From positions 124,001 to 188,000 of the forward strand of contig CAJINA010000122.1 in the NCBI GenBank assembly GCA_905176665.1: 64,000 nt of DNA. The letters are read 5' to 3'. Origin of the DNA: Olavius algarvensis Delta 4 endosymbiont (GTDB taxonomy: Bacteria > Desulfobacterota > Desulfobacteria > Desulfobacterales > CAJINA01). Positions 41,408 through 50,187 of the stretch are shown here, piece after piece. The notes beneath the pieces were generated by a model. It had not been told where the DNA came from. It worked only from the letters and a program-made list of their open reading frames with translations, and ran no database searches. The translations under genes and the position numbers were made by a program. Each line of letters begins with the position of its first letter. Positions within the stretch are counted from its first letter, which is position 1.

Positions 41408-41821
41408 TTGACCAACAAGATTCTTTTCTATGCGCTCCTGGTCTTCGTGCTCGCGACGACCGCAGCTTCAGGCGCTGCCCCGCAAGGTAAAATCCGCTGG
41501 GTGGATTTCAAACAGGCCCAGGCCCAGAGCCGGCAGACCGGCAAGATCATGGTCATCTATTTTTTTTCGGACAATTGCCCCAGCTGCAGCGAAATGGAGA
41601 AAACCACCTGGCAGGACGCCCGGATCATCGATGCCCTGAATAACCGCTATACCCCGGTCAAAGTCGATGTGAATAAACACCGGCAGATTGCCAGCCTGTA
41701 CAAGGTGTATTACCTGCCGACGACCTGGTTCATCAAGCCGGACGGTCAACCTTTCGGCAACCGTCCCGGATACATACCCGCCGAGTTATTGTTAAAGATA
41801 TTCAAGCGCCTACCGCGATAG
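41408..41821 (+). CDS. Exported thioredoxin-like protein
   Basis: A 137-residue protein beginning at TTG with a signal peptide (L-F-Y-A-L-L-V-F-V-L-A-T-T-A-A-S-G-A-A). The mature part is a thioredoxin fold with the active site C-P-S-C (~57-60) and a cis-Pro in Y-Y-L-P-T-T. It resembles the SoxW/DUF255-like periplasmic thioredoxins that receive electrons from CcdA. Last gene of the proC operon; hairpin copy I lies 44 bases downstream and could form the transcript end. Confidence 0.9.
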   Translation: MTNKILFYALLVFVLATTAASGAAPQGKIRWVDFKQAQAQSRQTGKIMVIYFFSDNCPSCSEMEKTTWQDARIIDALNNRYTPVKVDVNKHRQIASLYKVYYLPTTWFIKPDGQPFGNRPGYIPAELLLKIFKRLPR

Positions 41822-41865
41822 ATGCCTGCTCCGGCAAACACATCGGATGACGGAAATAAGAAGAT

Positions 41866-42010
41866 TAGAAGCTATCTCAAAAAAGCCTTTTGGCTCAATC
41901 TTGGCCTTTGTGCTCACATCAGGTCCTCGAAATACTCAGTGTATTCCTCCGGTCTGATATTCACGGCTGCCTTGACCTTGAACCAAAATTCCTTTTTGAG
42001 ATAGCTTCTA
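41866..42010 (-). repeat. Dispersed hairpin element, copy I
   Basis: Perfect 18-bp arms at 41866-41883 and 41993-42010 (TAGAAGCTATCTCAAAAA and complement), near the family consensus. Inner stem ATCAG/CTGAT. It sits between the converging thioredoxin and small membrane-protein genes. Confidence 0.92.
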
Positions 42011-42039
42011 TTTTTTAAAAGACCATTCGGGCAGGAAAT

Positions 42040-42309
42040 TTAAAGACGGGACTCGTCGGAGCGTTTATCCATCATTCTTCTGAACAGCCGCAGGGATGTG
42101 GTAAACAGGACCCAGGCACTGAGGATCGCCAATATGATCGGCACCCATAGGTAGGCGCTCCAAACCGGATGATCACCCGCCACCGATATTCCCGCACAGG
42201 CGAACAGGAACACGCCCGCCATCAATACGATAATCGAAACACACAAGGGCTCGGAATCGTACCAGGGTGAAATCACTTTGCGGTAAACAGGTTTTGAGTC
42301 GAGTCGCAC
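42040..42309 (-). CDS. Small two-helix membrane protein, unknown function
   Basis: Translation from GTG at 42309, with GGAGG four bases upstream, gives 89 residues. Two hydrophobic helices (about 20-40 and 50-72) are separated by a short external loop with H-P-V-W, and the tail is charged (R-R-M-M-D-K-R). The frame extends upstream to 42417, but that part crosses the NrdR-like boxes and looks non-coding. No family is recognised. The gene diverges from nrdD. Confidence 0.6.
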   Translation of the reverse strand: MRLDSKPVYRKVISPWYDSEPLCVSIIVLMAGVFLFACAGISVAGDHPVWSAYLWVPIILAILSAWVLFTTSLRLFRRMMDKRSDESRL

Positions 42310-42343
42310 GGGCCCTCCGCTATTGCCGGGTTGCCGCCAAACA

Positions 42344-42392
42344 ACACAATATGTAGACTTTTTTATTGACACACAACAATATATTGTAATAA
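42344..42392 (+). promoter_or_regulatory. Paired NrdR-like boxes and promoter of nrdDG
   Basis: Two 16-base sites, with cores CAATATGTAG (42347-42356) and the perfect palindrome CAATATATTG (42377-42386), lie 30 bases apart centre to centre, about three helical turns. This is the arrangement bound by the ATP/dATP-sensing repressor NrdR. TTGACA (42366-42371) and TAATAA (42387-42392) form a promoter that the second box overlaps. NrdR itself is not in the window. Confidence 0.7.
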
Positions 42393-42399
42393 CAAGGTA

Positions 42400-42700
42400 C
42401 TTACCTGCGTGTGGCAAACTTCATTGGAAGCTCTCTAAAAAATGGATTGATCCTGCGCAAAACGCATGGGATCTGCGTCAAGTTAAGACGTCCGTGAAGA
42501 ATAATCCGGAAAGACGCAGCGGTGTTTCAGGATATTGCGTCTGTCGGCCTAAATACCGTTTTTCCGGAACAATCTGCCTTGCGCAGGTATATATCTGGAC
42601 CCCGAACATCTTACACGACGATTTCCAGGCTGAATTACCAGCTATTCATTCATAAGTAAACAGACCTTTGAAACTGCAACGATTTTTGGCGAGGTGACCT
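42400..42700 (+). other. Long leader of nrdD
   Basis: About 300 bases between the promoter and the TTG start of nrdD hold no credible gene on either strand. Short complementary stretches are present (GACGCAG near 42513 and CTGCGTC near 42474). No known riboswitch is recognised; I cannot say whether it is regulatory. Confidence 0.4.
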
Positions 42701-44839
42701 TTGTTCGAACAGATTAAAAAACGTAATGGCAGCGTTGTGGAATTTGATTCATCCAAAATTACCTTCGCCATAGCCGAAGCCGGAAAAGCTACGGGCACCT
42801 TCGAAGAGCGCGAAGCCCGCAAGCTCACCCTACGGGTTTTGACCCTCGCCCATGAACTGCGCCTGGGCCCCTTACCGGAAGTGGAGGAAATCCAGGATAT
42901 CGTCGAACGGGTCTTGCTCGATTCCCCCTTTTACAAAGCGGCCAAAGCCTACATCCTCTACCGGGAACAGCATGCCCGTATCCGGCAGATGGCCACCCGG
43001 GCCAATGTAGACCTGGTGGATCACTATATCCAGAAATTGGATTGGAAGATAAAAGAAAACAGTAACATGTGCTACTCCCTCCAGGGACTGAACAACTATA
43101 TCTCCTCGGATGTGACCTCCGAATATTGGCTCAACAGCATCTACCCCCCGGAGATTCGCCAGGCCCATAAAGAGGGAGACCTGCATATCCATGACTTGAG
43201 CCTGTTGTCGGTCTACTGCGTGGGCTGGGATCTCCAGGACCTGCTGCGCAACGGCTTCAAAGGGGTCGAAGGCAAGGTGGAGAGCGCGCCGCCCAAGCAC
43301 CTGCGGTCCGCCCTGGGTCAGATCGTCAACTTCTTTTATACGCTCCAGGGGGAGGCCGCCGGCGCCCAGGCGGTTTCGAATTTCGATACGTTGCTGGCAC
43401 CTTTTGTGCGCTATGACAACCTGCACCAGGATGATGTCAAGCAGGCGCTGCAGGAATTCGTGTTCAATATCAACATACCCACCCGGGTTGGGTTTCAGAC
43501 GCCTTTTACCAACATCACCATGGATCTATATGTACCCGAAATATTAAAAGATGTACCGGTCATAATCGGCGGACGGAATCAGTATGCGACTTACGCCGAA
43601 TTCCAAAAGGAGATGAACATGATCAACCGGGCCTTTGCCGAGGTTATGATGGCCGGCGATGCCAAGGGCCGGGTGTTCACCTTTCCCATCCCCACCTACA
43701 ACATTACCCCGGACTTCGACTGGGACAATCCCAACCTGGAATCGCTGTGGGAGATGACCGGAAAATACGGCATCCCGTACTTCTCCAATTTTGTCAATTC
43801 CGACATGAAACCGGACGATGCCCGCTCCATGTGCTGCCGGCTGCGGCTGGACAACCGCGAACTCCTAAAGCGGGGCGGCGGGCTCTTTGGCGCCAATCCG
43901 CTGACCGGCTCCATCGGGGTGGTTACCCTTAACCTGCCCCGCATCGGGTATCTGGCCAACGATCGGGCAGAATTCCTGTTCATGCTTGAAAAACAGATCA
44001 ACCTGGCGGTGGAAAGCTTGACCATCAAGCGTAAGATCCTGGAAAATTTCACGGACAAGAACCTGTACCCCTACTCAAAATTCTACCTGCGGGAAATCAA
44101 GAAAAACGGGGACCTCTTCTGGAAAAACCATTTTTCGACCATTGGCATCATCGGCATGAACGAGGCCTGCCTCAATTTCCTGGGACAGGACATCGCCAGC
44201 CCCAACGGCCAGGCCTTTGCATCCGAAACCATGGATTTCATGCGCGATATCATTGCAGATATCCAAGACCGCACCGGTGATATCTTCAACCTGGAAGCCA
44301 CTCCGGCCGAAGGCACTTCCTACCGGCTTTGCATGCTGGATAAAAAGCGCCATCCGGGCATCAAGTGCGCCAACGAGCGCGATTATCAAAAGGGCGCCGC
44401 ACCCTACTATACCAATTCGACCCAGTTGCCGGTCAATTATACCGACGACATATTCGAGACCCTGGCGCTCCAGGACAATTTGCAGGCCAAATACACCGGC
44501 GGCACGGTTTTGCATATTTTCCTCGGTGAAAAAGTTTCCGATACAACTGTTTTAAAATCGCTCATCAAGAAAGTCGCCACCAACTACCGCCTGCCCTACT
44601 TTACCATCACCCCGACGTTCAGCGTCTGTCCCACCCATGGCTACCTGTCCGGTGAACAGCACCAATGCCGGGACTGCAGCCAGGAGACCGAAATCTATCC
44701 CCGGGTCGTCGGCTACCTGCGCCCTGTCAAGCAATGGAACAACGGGAAGCAGGCCGAATACAGCCAGCGCAAACCCTATGCACCGGACGCTGGTCCCGAT
44801 GAACAGTTGGAGCCCATGAAAATTACCGCCAACGAGTAG
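42701..44839 (+). CDS. nrdD: Anaerobic ribonucleoside-triphosphate reductase
   Basis: A 712-residue class III ribonucleotide reductase, an oxygen-sensitive glycyl-radical enzyme making deoxyribonucleotides. It starts with an ATP-cone (K-K-R-N-G-S-V-V-E-F-D, about 5-95), the allosteric site. The radical loop is R-V-V-G-Y-L near residue 673, and the zinc-type cysteines are C-P-T-H-G-Y and C-R-D-C just before it. The start is TTG with GAGGTG upstream. nrdG follows 36 bases after the stop. NrdR-like boxes lie upstream. Confidence 0.97.
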   Translation: MFEQIKKRNGSVVEFDSSKITFAIAEAGKATGTFEEREARKLTLRVLTLAHELRLGPLPEVEEIQDIVERVLLDSPFYKAAKAYILYREQHARIRQMATRANVDLVDHYIQKLDWKIKENSNMCYSLQGLNNYISSDVTSEYWLNSIYPPEIRQAHKEGDLHIHDLSLLSVYCVGWDLQDLLRNGFKGVEGKVESAPPKHLRSALGQIVNFFYTLQGEAAGAQAVSNFDTLLAPFVRYDNLHQDDVKQALQEFVFNINIPTRVGFQTPFTNITMDLYVPEILKDVPVIIGGRNQYATYAEFQKEMNMINRAFAEVMMAGDAKGRVFTFPIPTYNITPDFDWDNPNLESLWEMTGKYGIPYFSNFVNSDMKPDDARSMCCRLRLDNRELLKRGGGLFGANPLTGSIGVVTLNLPRIGYLANDRAEFLFMLEKQINLAVESLTIKRKILENFTDKNLYPYSKFYLREIKKNGDLFWKNHFSTIGIIGMNEACLNFLGQDIASPNGQAFASETMDFMRDIIADIQDRTGDIFNLEATPAEGTSYRLCMLDKKRHPGIKCANERDYQKGAAPYYTNSTQLPVNYTDDIFETLALQDNLQAKYTGGTVLHIFLGEKVSDTTVLKSLIKKVATNYRLPYFTITPTFSVCPTHGYLSGEQHQCRDCSQETEIYPRVVGYLRPVKQWNNGKQAEYSQRKPYAPDAGPDEQLEPMKITANE

Positions 44840-44875
44840 CATCAGTTTAAAACCTGTCGATGACCGGCGCCCAGC

Positions 44876-45574
44876 ATGTATTTCGGTGGACTTCAGAAAA
44901 ATTCCCTGATCGACTACCCCGGGAAAATGAGTTGTGTTCTGTTTCTGGCGGGCTGCAATTTCCATTGCCCCTATTGCCACAATCCCGAACTCGCCCGGGG
45001 GGCTGTTCCCCGGGCCAACCGCATCTCCCTGGATGCGGCCCTGGAATTTCTGGAAAGCCGCCGGGGCTTGCTGGAAGGCGTGGTCCTGTCCGGCGGTGAA
45101 CCTGCCCTTGAAAAAAACTTGCCCCGGATCTGCAAACGCATAAAAGACCTGGGATACCCGGTTAAACTCGACACCAACGGGAGTCGGCCGGACGTTCTCG
45201 CCCGACTTTTCGAGGAGAACTGCATCGATTATGTGGCCATGGACCTCAAGGCGCCCCTTTCTGGGTATTACCCTGATATTACATCAAAACACATTCAAGC
45301 GCAGCTACAAGACAGCATCCGGTTGATCATGTCCTCCGGCCGGGACTACGAATTCAGGACCACCTGCGCCGAGCCCTTTGCCGGGCCGGAAACCATCGGA
45401 GAGATCGCCGCAACCATCCGGGGTGCCCGTCGGTATGTCCTCCAGCCGTTCAACCCGCTCGTCGTACTGGACCCGGCCTTCTGCAACGCCTACCAGCACC
45501 AGCCGGACAGGGCCCAGATAGAATCTTTTCGTAAAAAAATCGAGCCGTTGTTTGGTGAATGCGTGATTCGCTGA
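44876..45574 (+). CDS. nrdG: Anaerobic ribonucleotide reductase-activating protein
   Basis: A 232-residue radical SAM enzyme that abstracts a hydrogen from the NrdD glycine to form the radical. The cluster motif C-N-F-H-C-P-Y-C-H-N-P (~28-38) has the C-x-x-x-C-x-x-C spacing, and V-L-S-G-G-E-P (~70) is the SAM-binding GGE motif. The start M-Y-F-G-G-L-Q-K-N-S-L-I-D-Y-P-G is typical of this NrdG branch. It completes the nrdDG operon. Confidence 0.95.
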   Translation: MYFGGLQKNSLIDYPGKMSCVLFLAGCNFHCPYCHNPELARGAVPRANRISLDAALEFLESRRGLLEGVVLSGGEPALEKNLPRICKRIKDLGYPVKLDTNGSRPDVLARLFEENCIDYVAMDLKAPLSGYYPDITSKHIQAQLQDSIRLIMSSGRDYEFRTTCAEPFAGPETIGEIAATIRGARRYVLQPFNPLVVLDPAFCNAYQHQPDRAQIESFRKKIEPLFGECVIR

Positions 45575-45703
45575 AACAGTTGGAACCAGCTATCCGAACC
45601 GTCTGTCCGGCAGTTGACAGCCCTGTATTTGTTCCCTGTGGAAACAGCATGAATCCGTAGATTCTACACGCCATTCAAAGACTGTAAGGCATTCGATTTT
45701 TGC

Positions 45704-45732
45704 TTGACACCCCGGCTTGCTATTCATAGGGT
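45704..45732 (+). promoter_or_regulatory. Possible promoter of prpE
   Basis: TTGACA (45704-45709) is followed after 17 bases by TAGGGT (45727-45732), a weak -10. It is the best candidate in the 356-base gap between nrdG and the acyl-CoA synthetase gene, which otherwise shows no gene. Confidence 0.4.
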
Positions 45733-45930
45733 GAAGTTTACTTTTTTAAGAGAGCCGGCAGCGTCGACAAGGCGGCCCCTGGATTGATTCCGCCAGGCAT
45801 TTTCTTAGACCATCCAACAACAGGTGGCTTTGCCTACCGGCAAAGCTGATAGGTTTCATAAAAAACACCGTTTACCACTTTTACCTACTTTATCTAGGTG
45901 GAGGCACTTCAACCACAGGGAGGAGACATT

Positions 45931-47838
45931 ATGACCAATCCGTATGATGAGGCCCACGCACAGAGCATTAACAATCCGGATGAATTCTGGGCGGCGGCTG
46001 CAGAGGACTGCCACTGGTACAAGAAATGGGACAAGGTTCTTGATGATTCCAACAAACCCTTTTACCGCTGGTTTACCGGAGGCCAGATCAACTCCTGCTA
46101 CAATGCCCTGGATTTTCATATCGAAAACGGCCGCGGGGACCAGGATGCCCTGATCTACGACAGCCCGGTTACGGATACGATCAAAAAATATACGTTTAGC
46201 GAGCTTCGTGATGAAGTTGCCAAGGTTGCCGGTGTCCTGGCCAGCCAGGGGGTAACCAAGGGCGATCGGGTCCTGATATACATGCCGATGATCGCCGAGG
46301 CGGTCATGGCCATGCTGGCGTGTGCCCGCATTGGCGCGGTCCACTCAGTGGTTTTCGGTGGCTTTGCCGCGGCCGAACTGGCCACCCGCATCAATGACGC
46401 CAAACCCAAGGTGATCATGTCCGCCTCCTGCGGCATCGAAGTTGCCAAAGTGATCGCGTACAAACCCCTGCTGGATGAAGCCATCAACCTCTCCGATCAC
46501 AAACCGGAAAAGTGCCTGATTTTCCAGCGCCCCATGGCCCAGGCCAGCATGATCGACGGCCGCGACCTGGATTGGGTGGACGAGGTCGCCAAGGCCACAC
46601 CGGCTGACTGCGTGCCGGTCGCCGCAACCGACCCGCTTTACATTCTCTACACGTCCGGCACCACCGGCCAACCCAAGGGTGTGGTCCGGGACAACGGCGG
46701 CCACGTGGTCGCCCTGAAGTGGACCATGAAAAACATCTACAACATACAGGCCGGAGACGTATACTGGGCGGCGTCGGACGTCGGCTGGGTCGTCGGCCAC
46801 TCCTATATCGTCTACGCTCCGCTGTTCAACGGTAGCACCACGATCGTCTTTGAAGGCAAACCGGTGGGAACCCCCGATGCCGGTGTCTTCTGGCGTGTTA
46901 TCTCCGACCACAAGGTCAAGGCCATGTTTACCGCCCCGACCGCTTTCCGGGCCATCAAGCGGGAAGACCCCAAGGCTGAACTGATCAAGCAGTACGACCT
47001 GTCCAATTTCGAGGCCCTGTTTTTAGCCGGCGAGCGGACGGATCCGGATACCCTGCACTGGGCTGAAGACAGTCTGGGGGTTCCGGTCATCGACCACTGG
47101 TGGCAGACGGAAACCGGTTGGGCCATCTGTGCGAATTGCATTGGTATCCACCAGTTTGAGGTCAAGGAAGGCTCCCCGACCAAGGCGGCACCCGGCTGGA
47201 ATGTCCAGGTCGTCGATGCCGACTGCAAGCAGGTGGCCGCTGGTGACATCGGGGCTCTGGTGGTCAAGCTGCCGCTGCCTCCCGGCACCCTGCCGACCCT
47301 CTGGCAGAATGACAAGCGTTACCTGGAATCCTATCTGGATGAGTTCCCGGGTTACTATAAAACCGCGGATGCCGGATTTATCGATGACGAAGGCTATGTG
47401 TTCGTCATGTCCCGGACCGACGACATCATCAACGTGGCCGGGCACCGGCTCTCCACCGGCGCCATGGAGGAAGTCCTGGCCGACCATCCCGACGTTGCCG
47501 AATGTGCCGTCCTGGGCGTGGATGACAAGCTTAAGGGGCAGATCCCGGTAGGCTTTATGGTCCTGAATGCCGGTGTTGAGCGCAACAACGACGACATCAT
47601 CAAAGAAGTTATTCAAATGGTCCGCGAACGCATAGGTCCGGTCGCCGCTTTTAAAACCGCGACCGTCGTCAAACGGCTGCCCAAGACCAGGTCCGGCAAG
47701 ATTCTGCGCGGCACCATCCAGAAGATCGCCGACAACAAGGAATACAAGGTCCCGGCTACGATTGACGATCCAACCATTCTGGGTGAAATGGAAGAGGCCC
47801 TGGAGGGTATCGGCTACGCCGGTGCCAGAAAAGATTAG
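45931..47838 (+). CDS. prpE: Propionyl-CoA synthetase-type (PrpE) acyl-CoA synthetase
   Basis: A 635-residue AMP-forming synthetase that activates a short-chain acid to its CoA ester. Core motifs are Y-T-S-G-T-T-G-Q-P-K-G-V (~243), W-W-Q-T-E-T-G-W and, near the C-terminus, the acetylation/catalytic lysine in P-K-T-R-S-G-K-I-L-R-G. The start N-K-P-F-Y-R-W-F-T-G-G-Q-I-N and the run S-A-S-C-G-I-E are of the PrpE/ACSS3 branch, so propionate may be preferred, though acetate cannot be excluded. GGGAGGAG lies before the ATG. A single-gene unit ended by a bidirectional hairpin. Confidence 0.93.
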   Translation: MTNPYDEAHAQSINNPDEFWAAAAEDCHWYKKWDKVLDDSNKPFYRWFTGGQINSCYNALDFHIENGRGDQDALIYDSPVTDTIKKYTFSELRDEVAKVAGVLASQGVTKGDRVLIYMPMIAEAVMAMLACARIGAVHSVVFGGFAAAELATRINDAKPKVIMSASCGIEVAKVIAYKPLLDEAINLSDHKPEKCLIFQRPMAQASMIDGRDLDWVDEVAKATPADCVPVAATDPLYILYTSGTTGQPKGVVRDNGGHVVALKWTMKNIYNIQAGDVYWAASDVGWVVGHSYIVYAPLFNGSTTIVFEGKPVGTPDAGVFWRVISDHKVKAMFTAPTAFRAIKREDPKAELIKQYDLSNFEALFLAGERTDPDTLHWAEDSLGVPVIDHWWQTETGWAICANCIGIHQFEVKEGSPTKAAPGWNVQVVDADCKQVAAGDIGALVVKLPLPPGTLPTLWQNDKRYLESYLDEFPGYYKTADAGFIDDEGYVFVMSRTDDIINVAGHRLSTGAMEEVLADHPDVAECAVLGVDDKLKGQIPVGFMVLNAGVERNNDDIIKEVIQMVRERIGPVAAFKTATVVKRLPKTRSGKILRGTIQKIADNKEYKVPATIDDPTILGEMEEALEGIGYAGARKD

Positions 47839-47868
47839 AGCCTTAAATCTGCAAAAATGAACCAAAAC

Positions 47869-47904
47869 AAATGCCGGTGGTTCCATTTGGAACCACCGGC
47901 ATTT
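47869..47904. terminator. Bidirectional hairpin between prpE and response regulator
   Basis: AAATGCCGGTGGTTCC (47869-47884) and its exact complement (47889-47904) form a 16-bp stem with a four-base loop, between converging genes. The stem ends in AT-rich pairs rather than a long T-run. Confidence 0.75.
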
Positions 47905-48005
47905 GCATATCAGGAGGTTACGCGTCCTATTTTTTCGCAGACCGGTTGGCCGGCGAATAATAGCGGGTGGATCAACCGGAGGGCCGCATCGCCGATACCG
48001 GCCTG

Positions 48006-48359
48006 CTACGCTCCGATTGTATTGCGAACAATGCCGATCAGCCGTTCGGGATCGAACGGTTTTTTGATAAATGCGATCGCATCCTTTACGGCATGGTCCC
48101 CGTCTATGCCGCTGATAACGATAATCGGAATATCGCGCAACTGCTTATCCTTGCGCAATTTGCGATAGAAACGGGATCCCCACTCCTGGGGCATCTCCAG
48201 GTCGAGGGTAATCAAGTCCGGTTTCTCCTGCCGAACCGTTTCCAAGCCCTCCATGCTGCTCGACGCGGCACAGGTAGCGTACCCGTTGTCGCTAAAGACC
48301 GCTTCCAGGTACTTCACAATGACCGGGTCATCATCGATGATCAGTATTTTCTTGGCCAT
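48006..48359 (-). CDS. Single-domain response regulator
   Basis: A 117-residue CheY-type receiver with D-D-D (10-12), the phospho-acceptor in T-L-D-L-E-M-P (~53), S in V-I-S-G and K-K-P-F near the end. No output domain is present, so it acts by protein contact or as a phosphate relay. It lies 40 bases after tmcA and may be the last gene of the tmc operon. A histidine kinase lies 5 kb upstream on the same strand. Confidence 0.9.
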   Translation of the reverse strand: MAKKILIIDDDPVIVKYLEAVFSDNGYATCAASSSMEGLETVRQEKPDLITLDLEMPQEWGSRFYRKLRKDKQLRDIPIIVISGIDGDHAVKDAIAFIKKPFDPERLIGIVRNTIGA

Positions 48360-48399
48360 GACATCTCCCGCTTTACATTTGAAAGCTCTTAAAAGGCGG

Positions 48400-48786
48400 C
48401 TACCCCCTCTTTCTGTGACACTCTCCGCACATAACCGGACCGGCGTGCTGCTTGATGTGACAGCCCTTGCAATTCATGTGAAACGCCTTCATCAGGCCGG
48501 GCTGTTTCCCTTCCGCTTCGAGCCCGTGACAATCCCCGCAGCGTTGATCCTCGGAGGACTCCCCTTCCAGCAGTTGGCCATCTTCGTAAAGATGGTGGCA
48601 TTCGCTGCACTCTTCCAGTTCTGCCTTTTCATTGTGATCGTCGTGCTTGAAAACGGACGGTGGCCGGCGAATCCTTTCAAACCCACTGTTGTCGACCTGG
48701 ACCATGTCTTCCTGGGAATAAACGGCCGATAGCAGCCCTGCCGAAACCAGGCATACGGTCAATAGGATTTTTATCAGGCACTTCAT
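48400..48786 (-). CDS. tmcA: Tmc tetraheme cytochrome c3 (type II)
   Basis: A 128-residue periplasmic cytochrome with an N-terminal signal peptide (I-L-L-T-V-C-L-V-S-A-G-L-L-S-A). Four heme-binding sites are visible: C-S-E-C-H-H, C-G-D-C-H, C-K-G-C-H and C-G-E-C-H. Size and heme number fit the acidic type II tetraheme cytochrome that docks onto the Tmc complex and receives electrons from type I cytochrome c3. AAGGGAGG precedes the ATG. It is the last structural gene of the tmc set here, 12 bases after tmcB. Confidence 0.93.
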   Translation of the reverse strand: MKCLIKILLTVCLVSAGLLSAVYSQEDMVQVDNSGFERIRRPPSVFKHDDHNEKAELEECSECHHLYEDGQLLEGESSEDQRCGDCHGLEAEGKQPGLMKAFHMNCKGCHIKQHAGPVMCGECHRKRG

Positions 48787-48798
48787 TCTGGCCTCCCT

Positions 48799-50136
48799 TT
48801 ATACGTCTGGTTTCTCCATGACCTCGTAAAGAATGTCCCCCAGAAATTTAATTTCCTGTCCGACACCATAGTAGTGGTTGATATCTTCAAGACCGCTGTG
48901 ACAGTTGTGACAGGGTGCGATCAACACCTTGGCGCCCCGGGCTTTGGCCGCGAACAACTGTTCCGCTTTGACCCGGTTGCCGTTCACCCGGGTCATTTTG
49001 TACGGCGGGCCGCAATTGATGACACCGCCGCCGGCACAGCAGCAGATGTTGTGCTCCCGGTTGGGCTCCATCTCGATAAGTTCGGAGCACATCGCTTTCA
49101 CTACATAGCGCGCTTTTTCGTAAAGTCCTCCGCCCCGGGCCACGTTGCAGGGATCATGGAGGGTCACCGGGGTGTCGAATTTTTTAGCGATCTTGATTTT
49201 ACCGGATTTGATGATGTCGTAAAAAAAATCGATGGCGTGCACAATCGGTATCGGCGGCATTTTCCACCCCAGCCAGCGATTGCCCACGTCATAGACCGAG
49301 CGGAAGGCATGCCCGCACTCACCCATCACGATCTTCTTTACCTTCAGCCGGGCCGCAGTTTCAAAATGGTGCCGCTTGAGACGCCCCATCAACTCATTGT
49401 CGCCGGTAAACATGGCCATGTCGCTGTTATCCCAGCCCGAGGAAGCCGGCATGGTCCAGTTCACGCCGGCCACATCCAGAATCACGGCCGCCTGGTAAAT
49501 CAACTGGGCCTGGAACTTCGGTTCCGGGCCGATGACGGAATACATGATATCCGCCCCTTCCTTTTCGAGGGGTATGCGGAGGGTGGGAATTTCGGCCTGG
49601 GCTTCCTCTTCCTGCCACTGCAGGGTATCCGGCCATTCGTCCGGCTTCACCCACATCTGGTTCATGGTCACCGAATGGCTGTGGGCGGTATCCTGGATGT
49701 ACCGCGGGGTAACCCCGAGCAGGTGCACCATCCGGCGTATCACCAGCATCATGTAGGCAATGTCGATCCCGAAGGGGCAAAACATGGCGCAGCGTTTACA
49801 CAAATTACATTCGGTATGCGCAATCCTGATCATGGAGAGCACAAAGGCCTGATCCACCCGCCCTTTTCTTTTCAGCAGTTCCCACAGGGTTTGCTTCACC
49901 TTGCCCACCGGTGAGAAGGCCGGATCATTGTCGTGCGATAGGTAGTAGTGACAGGCTTCGGAGCACAAGCCGCAGTGGACGCAGGTCTGGACGTAAGCCT
50001 TCAACCGTGCGCCGGTCTCACCCTTTAGCACCTGGTTGACGACCGCCGCGATTTTCTCGGCGGTCAACCGGTCAACTGCAGACTGGATGTATTCGTCTGC
50101 AGCCGGTTTTACTTTCGAGGTTGCCGGTTCAGCCAT
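48799..50136 (-). CDS. tmcB: Tmc HdrD-like iron-sulfur subunit
   Basis: A 445-residue cytoplasmic subunit related to heterodisulfide reductase subunit D. Two [4Fe-4S] motifs stand at the N-terminal side: C-V-H-C-G-L-C-S-E-A-C (~45) and C-N-L-C-K-R-C-A-M-F-C-P (~110). Two CCG-type cysteine-rich modules follow, with G-E-C-G-H, then C-C-C-A-G-G-G and A-P-C-H-N-C-H. In HdrD this region holds the unusual cluster that reduces disulfides; the Tmc substrate is probably a cytoplasmic disulfide or DsrC-type partner (inference). AGGAG lies eight bases before the ATG. Confidence 0.94.
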   Translation of the reverse strand: MAEPATSKVKPAADEYIQSAVDRLTAEKIAAVVNQVLKGETGARLKAYVQTCVHCGLCSEACHYYLSHDNDPAFSPVGKVKQTLWELLKRKGRVDQAFVLSMIRIAHTECNLCKRCAMFCPFGIDIAYMMLVIRRMVHLLGVTPRYIQDTAHSHSVTMNQMWVKPDEWPDTLQWQEEEAQAEIPTLRIPLEKEGADIMYSVIGPEPKFQAQLIYQAAVILDVAGVNWTMPASSGWDNSDMAMFTGDNELMGRLKRHHFETAARLKVKKIVMGECGHAFRSVYDVGNRWLGWKMPPIPIVHAIDFFYDIIKSGKIKIAKKFDTPVTLHDPCNVARGGGLYEKARYVVKAMCSELIEMEPNREHNICCCAGGGVINCGPPYKMTRVNGNRVKAEQLFAAKARGAKVLIAPCHNCHSGLEDINHYYGVGQEIKFLGDILYEVMEKPDV

Positions 50137-50187
50137 TGGTAAAGTCTCCTATTGTATTGGTCGTGTGCATACGCAGCTGGCCCCTTA

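Noticed and set aside
42323-42655. A 110-codon frame upstream of nrdD
   Set aside because: It crosses the NrdR-like boxes and promoter, has no ribosome site and unnatural composition. It is best seen as leader DNA.
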